Part shown: positions 13,472-16,775 of the stretch, in pieces | Layout of the letters: every line of letters starts with the position of its first letter | Position numbering within the stretch: the stretch's first letter is position 1 | The notes under the pieces: model-generated | What the model saw: only the letters and a program-made list of their open reading frames with translations | Databases searched by the model: none | What the model was told of the DNA's origin: nothing | Source of the DNA: UBA6220 sp937870835 | GTDB lineage: Bacteria; Patescibacteriota; Minisyncoccia; Minisyncoccales; Minisyncoccaceae | DNA: 16,775 nucleotides | Reading direction: 5' to 3' | Assembly: GCA_035421265.1 (NCBI GenBank) | Contig: DAOLWP010000011.1 | Coordinates: 1-16,775 of the forward strand | Made by a program: the position numbers and the translations under genes

Positions 13472-15379
13472 ATGAATGAAGTTGAAGAAATAAAATCTCG
13501 TCTCAATATTGTTGATGTTATCGGGAGTTATATTAAATTGGAAAAAGCAGGCATTAACTATCGTGCCTGCTGTCCTTTTCATTCAGAAAAAACACCCTCT
13601 TTTTTTGTGTCTCCCACTCGCCAAATTTGGCATTGCTTTGGGGGATGCAACGAAGGAGGCGATATCTTTAAGTTTGTTATGAAAATTGAAAATATAGAGT
13701 TTTCTGACGCTTTAAAAATTTTAGCTGCACGTGCAGGAGTGAGCCTAAAACCTCAAATGGGAGGAGAATTTGAAAAAATGAAAAGCGAACGGCAGTTATT
13801 ATTAGATATATGTGAATTAGCTACTCGTTTTTTTGAGGCTTATCTTAAAAAAAGCGTGAAGGGCAAAGAAGCAAATGAATATTTATTAAAGAGAGGGTTA
13901 AAGCCAGAAACAATTAAACTATGGCGATTAGGTTATGCGCCGGAAGCATGGTCAAAACTAAGCGATTTTTTAGTAGGCCAAGGTTATAAACGAGCAGATA
14001 TTGTCAGAGCTGGTTTAGCAATTGAAAAAGATGAGCATAAATTTTTTGACCGATTTCGCAACCGCATAATGTTTCCAATCTGTGGGTTTAACGGGGAAGT
14101 TATTGGTTTTACAGGGCGAATTTTTGGCGAAGCAGATGATAATGAAGCTAAATACTTAAACACACCCAATACTTTATTATATGATAAAAGCAAGGCCTTA
14201 TTTGGAATAGATAAAGCTAAATTAGAAATTAGAAAAAACAATACTTGCATTTTAGTAGAGGGCAATGTGGATTGCATTATGTCGCATCAAGCCGGTTTTG
14301 CTAATTGTTTAGCTGTTTCTGGAACTGCCTTGACCCAGTTGCATTTAAATATTATAAAAAGATACTGTTCTAATTTAATTTTAGCTTTTGATATGGATGA
14401 GGCTGGCCATAAGGCTACTAAAAAAGCAGCAGAGCTAGCAACACAGATGGATTTTAACATTAAAGTAGTGCCTTTGGTAAATGAAAAAGACCCAGCTGAC
14501 ATAATTTTATATGACGGTGAAGAAAAATGGAAACAAATGGTTGAAAATGCGCAGCCAATTAATGAATTCTACTATAATTTAGCTCTTCAAAATAGAGATG
14601 TTAATAATTTAGAAGATAAGAAAAAAATTATAACAGATTTATTGCCATTTTTTAAAAAAATAAACAATGCGGTAGAGCAATCCCATTGGCTTAATAAATT
14701 ATCGGCAGATTTGCGCGTTCGCGAAGAAGATTTGCGAAAAGATATGGAAAGAATTAAAGATGATTACAGTCCTGCTTATCCAATTATTGAAGATAGGGTT
14801 GAGCCGGTGGTCCAAAAACAAAAAACAAGGCAAGATTTATTAGAAGAACAAATAGCAGTTTTTATTTTATTGTCCCGAGAAAATGTAAATTTATTACCAT
14901 TAGATTTGGTGAATAATTTTTCAGAACCAACTCGCGATATTTTATTAAAAATTATAGCTAACCCGCAGATTACTAATGATGAATTAATAGATTCTCTAAA
15001 AAATACGCCCGCGACTATTGATTTTTTAAATTATTTAATCTTAAAATCAGAAGTAGAAGCTGAAATAGATGACCTACCCAAAGAACTTGAAAAATGTGTA
15101 ATTGAGAGGCATAATTTAATCAATAAATCTATTCGTCAGGAGTTGGCTTCTCGTATTAAAGAGAGCGAAGCAAAAGGTGATTGGGAAGCCATTCCTAAAC
15201 TTTTAGAAGAGTTTAATTTATTAACAAAAAATAATAAAAATAACAATGAAAAAGAAAATTTTGAAAAACAAGCCCTTGAAGAAAAAAAAGATATTGCTCA
15301 AAAAGACGAAGAAAGTGAAGAACACGAAAAGGGGGAAGGTTGCTCCGAAGAAGAATGTTACACCGAAGAAGTTGACTAA
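13472..15379 (+). CDS. dnaG: DNA primase DnaG
   Basis: DnaG makes the RNA primers of chromosome replication and binds the DnaB helicase. The N-terminal zinc-binding domain has C34-X2-H37 (CCPFH) and then C55-FGG-C59, one residue more than the usual CFGC spacing. The RNA polymerase fold follows, with GEVIGFTGRIFGE. The TOPRIM domain has VEGNVD with E263 and FDMDEAG with metal ligands D307 and D309. The C-terminal region (about 450-585) is the likely helicase-binding domain. At 635 residues it is slightly long, because of a disordered tail from about residue 588 that is extremely acidic (19 Asp/Glu in the final 44). These last 44 codons overlap the start of rpoD in another frame. The order dnaG-rpoD is the conserved macromolecular synthesis arrangement. 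Confidence 0.95.
   Translation: MNEVEEIKSRLNIVDVIGSYIKLEKAGINYRACCPFHSEKTPSFFVSPTRQIWHCFGGCNEGGDIFKFVMKIENIEFSDALKILAARAGVSLKPQMGGEFEKMKSERQLLLDICELATRFFEAYLKKSVKGKEANEYLLKRGLKPETIKLWRLGYAPEAWSKLSDFLVGQGYKRADIVRAGLAIEKDEHKFFDRFRNRIMFPICGFNGEVIGFTGRIFGEADDNEAKYLNTPNTLLYDKSKALFGIDKAKLEIRKNNTCILVEGNVDCIMSHQAGFANCLAVSGTALTQLHLNIIKRYCSNLILAFDMDEAGHKATKKAAELATQMDFNIKVVPLVNEKDPADIILYDGEEKWKQMVENAQPINEFYYNLALQNRDVNNLEDKKKIITDLLPFFKKINNAVEQSHWLNKLSADLRVREEDLRKDMERIKDDYSPAYPIIEDRVEPVVQKQKTRQDLLEEQIAVFILLSRENVNLLPLDLVNNFSEPTRDILLKIIANPQITNDELIDSLKNTPATIDFLNYLILKSEVEAEIDDLPKELEKCVIERHNLINKSIRQELASRIKESEAKGDWEAIPKLLEEFNLLTKNNKNNNEKENFEKQALEEKKDIAQKDEESEEHEKGEGCSEEECYTEEVD
15246..15379 (+). other. 134-base dual-coding overlap of dnaG and rpoD
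   Basis: Both frames are open. DnaG reads mostly GAA/GAG/GAT acidic codons here, and the shifted rpoD frame reads mostly AAA/AAG lysine codons. Purine-rich, A-rich DNA makes this possible. The overlap is far longer than the usual 1-8 bases. Confidence 0.85.
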
Positions 15380-16592
15380 AAAGAAAACGCAATTAAAAAC
15401 AAAGATAAAAGCGAAAAACAAGAAAATTTTAGAAGATAGGAAGAAAGGTAAACAAAAAAGCAAGAAAAATACTTCAAAAAATTCTAAAACAGCTAAATTA
15501 AAGAAAAGAACTCGCAAGTTAAAGCCGGTGGTAACTCCAGAAAATTTTGATGTTCTTTTTAGAAAAGGCAAAGGGAGGGGATTTGTTACTTATTCTGAAA
15601 TTTTATCAACTTTTCCAAATATTGAAGAAAATATTTTTGAATTGGAGGATATGTTGGATAAATTTGAGCAAGCTGGTATAGAATTAAAAGAATCTAAAGG
15701 ATATTTAGATTTTGGAGAAAAAAAATTAGTTAAGAAAAAAAACAAGAAAAAAGTTTCAACTGGCAAAATTGATTCAGTGCAATCATATTTGCGCGAGATT
15801 GGAAAAATTCATCCTATCAGCGCGCACGAAGAAAAAGAACTATCTAAAAGAATTGAAGCTGGCGACCAAGACGCAAAAAGAAAATTAACCGAAGCTAATT
15901 TACGGCTTGTAGTTTCTATTGCTAAAAAATATATTGGTCGTTCGCCAAATTTAACTTTATTAGATTTAATACAAGAAGGAAACTTAGGTTTATTTAGAGC
16001 AGTTGAAAAATTTGATTGGCGCAAGGGTTATAAATTTTCTACTTATGCAACTTGGTGGATTAGACAGACTATTACTCGGGCATTGGCCGACCAAGCAAGA
16101 ACTATTAGGATTCCAGTACATATGATTGAAACCTTAAGCAAATATACGCAAGCAAAACGAAGATTATTGCAAGAATTAGACCGGGAGCCATTAGCCGAAG
16201 AAATTGCTGCAGAAATGGGAATAGAAATAGAAAAAGTAAGGCATTTAGAAAAAATAGCTCAAAAAGCAATTTCTTTAGAAACCCCAGTAGGCGAAGATGA
16301 GAAAGATAGCGTTTTGGGAGAATTTATTAAAGACGAGAAAATAGAATCTCCTTCTGCTCAGGCTGGCCGTAAACTTTTGCGCGAACATTTAGATGAAATT
16401 TTTTCAGATTTAAGCGGAAGAGAGCAGAAAATTTTATCAATGAGATTTGGATTAGAAGATGGTGTAAGCCATACTTTAGAAGAGGTAGGGCTAGAGTTTG
16501 GCGTAACAAGGGAAAGAATTAGACAGATTGAGGCTAAAGCGATTGAGAAAATTCGCGAACATGTTGATGTCAAAAAATTAGAAGGCTATTAA
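15246..16592 (+). CDS. rpoD: primary sigma factor RpoD (sigma-70)
   Basis: RpoD directs RNA polymerase to housekeeping promoters. From the first ATG (15246) there is a lysine-rich head of about 94 residues (roughly 42 Lys), then region 1.1 (about 96-150, starting TPENFDVLF). Region 1.2 follows (DSVQSYLREIGKI), then region 2 with YKFSTYATWWIRQ (262-274) for -10 melting, region 3 around ETLSKYTQAKRRLLQEL, and region 4.2 with the helix-turn-helix LEEVGLEFGVTRERIRQIE for -35 contact. All core regions are complete, so it is the vegetative sigma. The first 134 bases overlap dnaG in the +1 frame. No internal ATG lies before region 1.1, but a GTG at about 15528 would start directly before region 1.1 and omit the basic head. 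The longer start is preferred because the open frame is long and basic throughout. Confidence 0.93.
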   Translation: MKKKILKNKPLKKKKILLKKTKKVKNTKRGKVAPKKNVTPKKLTKKKTQLKTKIKAKNKKILEDRKKGKQKSKKNTSKNSKTAKLKKRTRKLKPVVTPENFDVLFRKGKGRGFVTYSEILSTFPNIEENIFELEDMLDKFEQAGIELKESKGYLDFGEKKLVKKKNKKKVSTGKIDSVQSYLREIGKIHPISAHEEKELSKRIEAGDQDAKRKLTEANLRLVVSIAKKYIGRSPNLTLLDLIQEGNLGLFRAVEKFDWRKGYKFSTYATWWIRQTITRALADQARTIRIPVHMIETLSKYTQAKRRLLQELDREPLAEEIAAEMGIEIEKVRHLEKIAQKAISLETPVGEDEKDSVLGEFIKDEKIESPSAQAGRKLLREHLDEIFSDLSGREQKILSMRFGLEDGVSHTLEEVGLEFGVTRERIRQIEAKAIEKIREHVDVKKLEGY

Positions 16593-16634
16593 TTTTATTT
16601 ACTAAAATAGTTGATGAATTCTTTTGATTTTGGG

Positions 16635-16663
16635 TTGACGGATTAACAGCAAAGCGTTATAGT
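16635..16663 (+). promoter_or_regulatory. near-consensus sigma-70 promoter of the tRNA-Asn gene
   Basis: TTGACG at 16635-16640 (5 of 6 consensus) and TATAGT at 16658-16663 (5 of 6) are separated by exactly 17 bases. Transcription would start near 16670, about five bases before the mature tRNA 5' end. This is the best promoter in the window and matches the -10 and -35 preference expected of the RpoD encoded just upstream. The 82-base gap after rpoD holds no strong terminator, only a weak ATTTTA/TAAAAT stem around 16594-16610. Confidence 0.8.
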
Positions 16664-16674
16664 TTTAATATCGT

Positions 16675-16749
16675 TCCGGCGTGGCGCAATGGTAGCGCGG
16701 ATGCCTGTTAAGCATTAGGTTGTAGGTTCGAATCCTACCGCCGGAGCCA
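16675..16749 (+). tRNA. tRNA-Asn (anticodon GUU), CCA encoded
   Basis: All four arms fold. The acceptor stem TCCGGCG (16675-16681) pairs with CGCCGGA (16739-16745). The D stem GCGC/GCGC encloses AATGGTA. The anticodon stem GATGC/GCATT holds the loop CTGTTAA with anticodon GTT at 16707-16709. The variable loop is AGGTT, and the T arm is GTAGG-TTCGAAT-CCTAC. The discriminator is G, followed by encoded CCA (16747-16749). It reads AAC and AAU codons. The promoter directly upstream makes it independent of rpoD. Confidence 0.97.
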
Positions 16750-16751
16750 GT

Positions 16752-16775
16752 ATGAAAATTATCGAGAGACCGGTT
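16752..16775 (+). CDS. possible start of a gene cut by the window end
   Basis: An ATG two bases after the tRNA CCA opens a frame (MKIIERPV) that reaches the end of the window without a stop. Eight codons are too few to identify or prove a gene. If real, it has no room for its own promoter or ribosome site and would depend on the tRNA transcript. Confidence 0.25.

Noticed and set aside
15246..15379. dnaG/rpoD overlap as a frameshift error or a fusion
   Set aside because: Both proteins are full length with complete domains on either side, and the overlap affects only the low-complexity tail and head. There is no sign of a broken domain.
15221..15571. A 116-codon open frame on the - strand, rich in Phe
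   Set aside because: It is the complement of the A-rich dnaG/rpoD overlap and the rpoD lysine head. The Phe-rich composition is what TTT/TTC codons opposite lysine codons give, and no family resemblance is seen.
1..16775. CRISPR arrays, insertion sequences, phage genes, toxin-antitoxin pairs
   Set aside because: I found no regularly spaced repeats, transposase or integrase motifs, terminal inverted repeats or paired small genes. The only substantial repeat is the 77-base pair in the nrd locus.

Overview
This is an AT-rich, tightly packed bacterial segment. All genes lie on the + strand and no non-coding gap exceeds about 120 bases. The gene set and style suggest a Patescibacteria / Candidate Phyla Radiation genome, probably Parcubacteria-like. 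The clues are very short spacers, almost no Shine-Dalgarno sequences, class III (anaerobic) ribonucleotide reduction, a ComEC without a nuclease domain, and a small membrane and glycan gene set. This taxonomic call is inference. Stops are TAA except one TGA, and conserved Gly/Trp positions use GGN/TGG, so the ordinary bacterial code is in use.

Layout. (1) 74-2434: ftsA and ftsZ, the membrane anchor and tubulin of the division ring. FtsA keeps its C-terminal amphipathic anchor, but FtsZ ends right after its folded core and has no linker or FtsA-binding tail. (2) 2553-5840: an anaerobic nucleotide-reduction locus, nrdD, a 94-residue protein, then nrdG. The small protein joins a CxxC/CxxC zinc ribbon to a near-exact copy of the NrdD glycyl-radical loop. 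This is the most interesting object in the window, because it looks like a stand-alone spare radical domain for NrdD, analogous to GrcA/YfiD for pyruvate formate-lyase. The copied 77 bases match NrdD at 75 positions, and both differences are synonymous. (3) 5866-8047: a rhomboid protease and ComEC. (4) 8068-12062: a likely envelope-glycan set, with a GT-B glycosyltransferase-like protein, an EamA-type transporter, a membrane-anchored clan GH-A-like hydrolase and a GT2 glycosyltransferase. (5) 12087-13382: a membrane-anchored HtrA/DegP protease. (6) 13472-16592: dnaG and rpoD, overlapping by 134 bases in different frames, with an acidic DnaG tail and a lysine-rich sigma head encoded by the same DNA. 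(7) 16635-16749: a tRNA-Asn(GUU) gene with encoded CCA and a near-consensus promoter, followed two bases later by a possible start codon that runs off the window.

Several -10-like hexamers sit only 6-9 bases before start codons (8068, 10334, 13472), which points to leaderless or nearly leaderless mRNAs and fits the missing Shine-Dalgarno sequences. Intergenic structures cluster in the nrd locus: a GC-rich foldable leader before nrdD, an AT-rich 14-bp inverted repeat before the small gene, and a terminator-shaped hairpin just before nrdG. They suggest the three nrd genes are not expressed in equal amounts.
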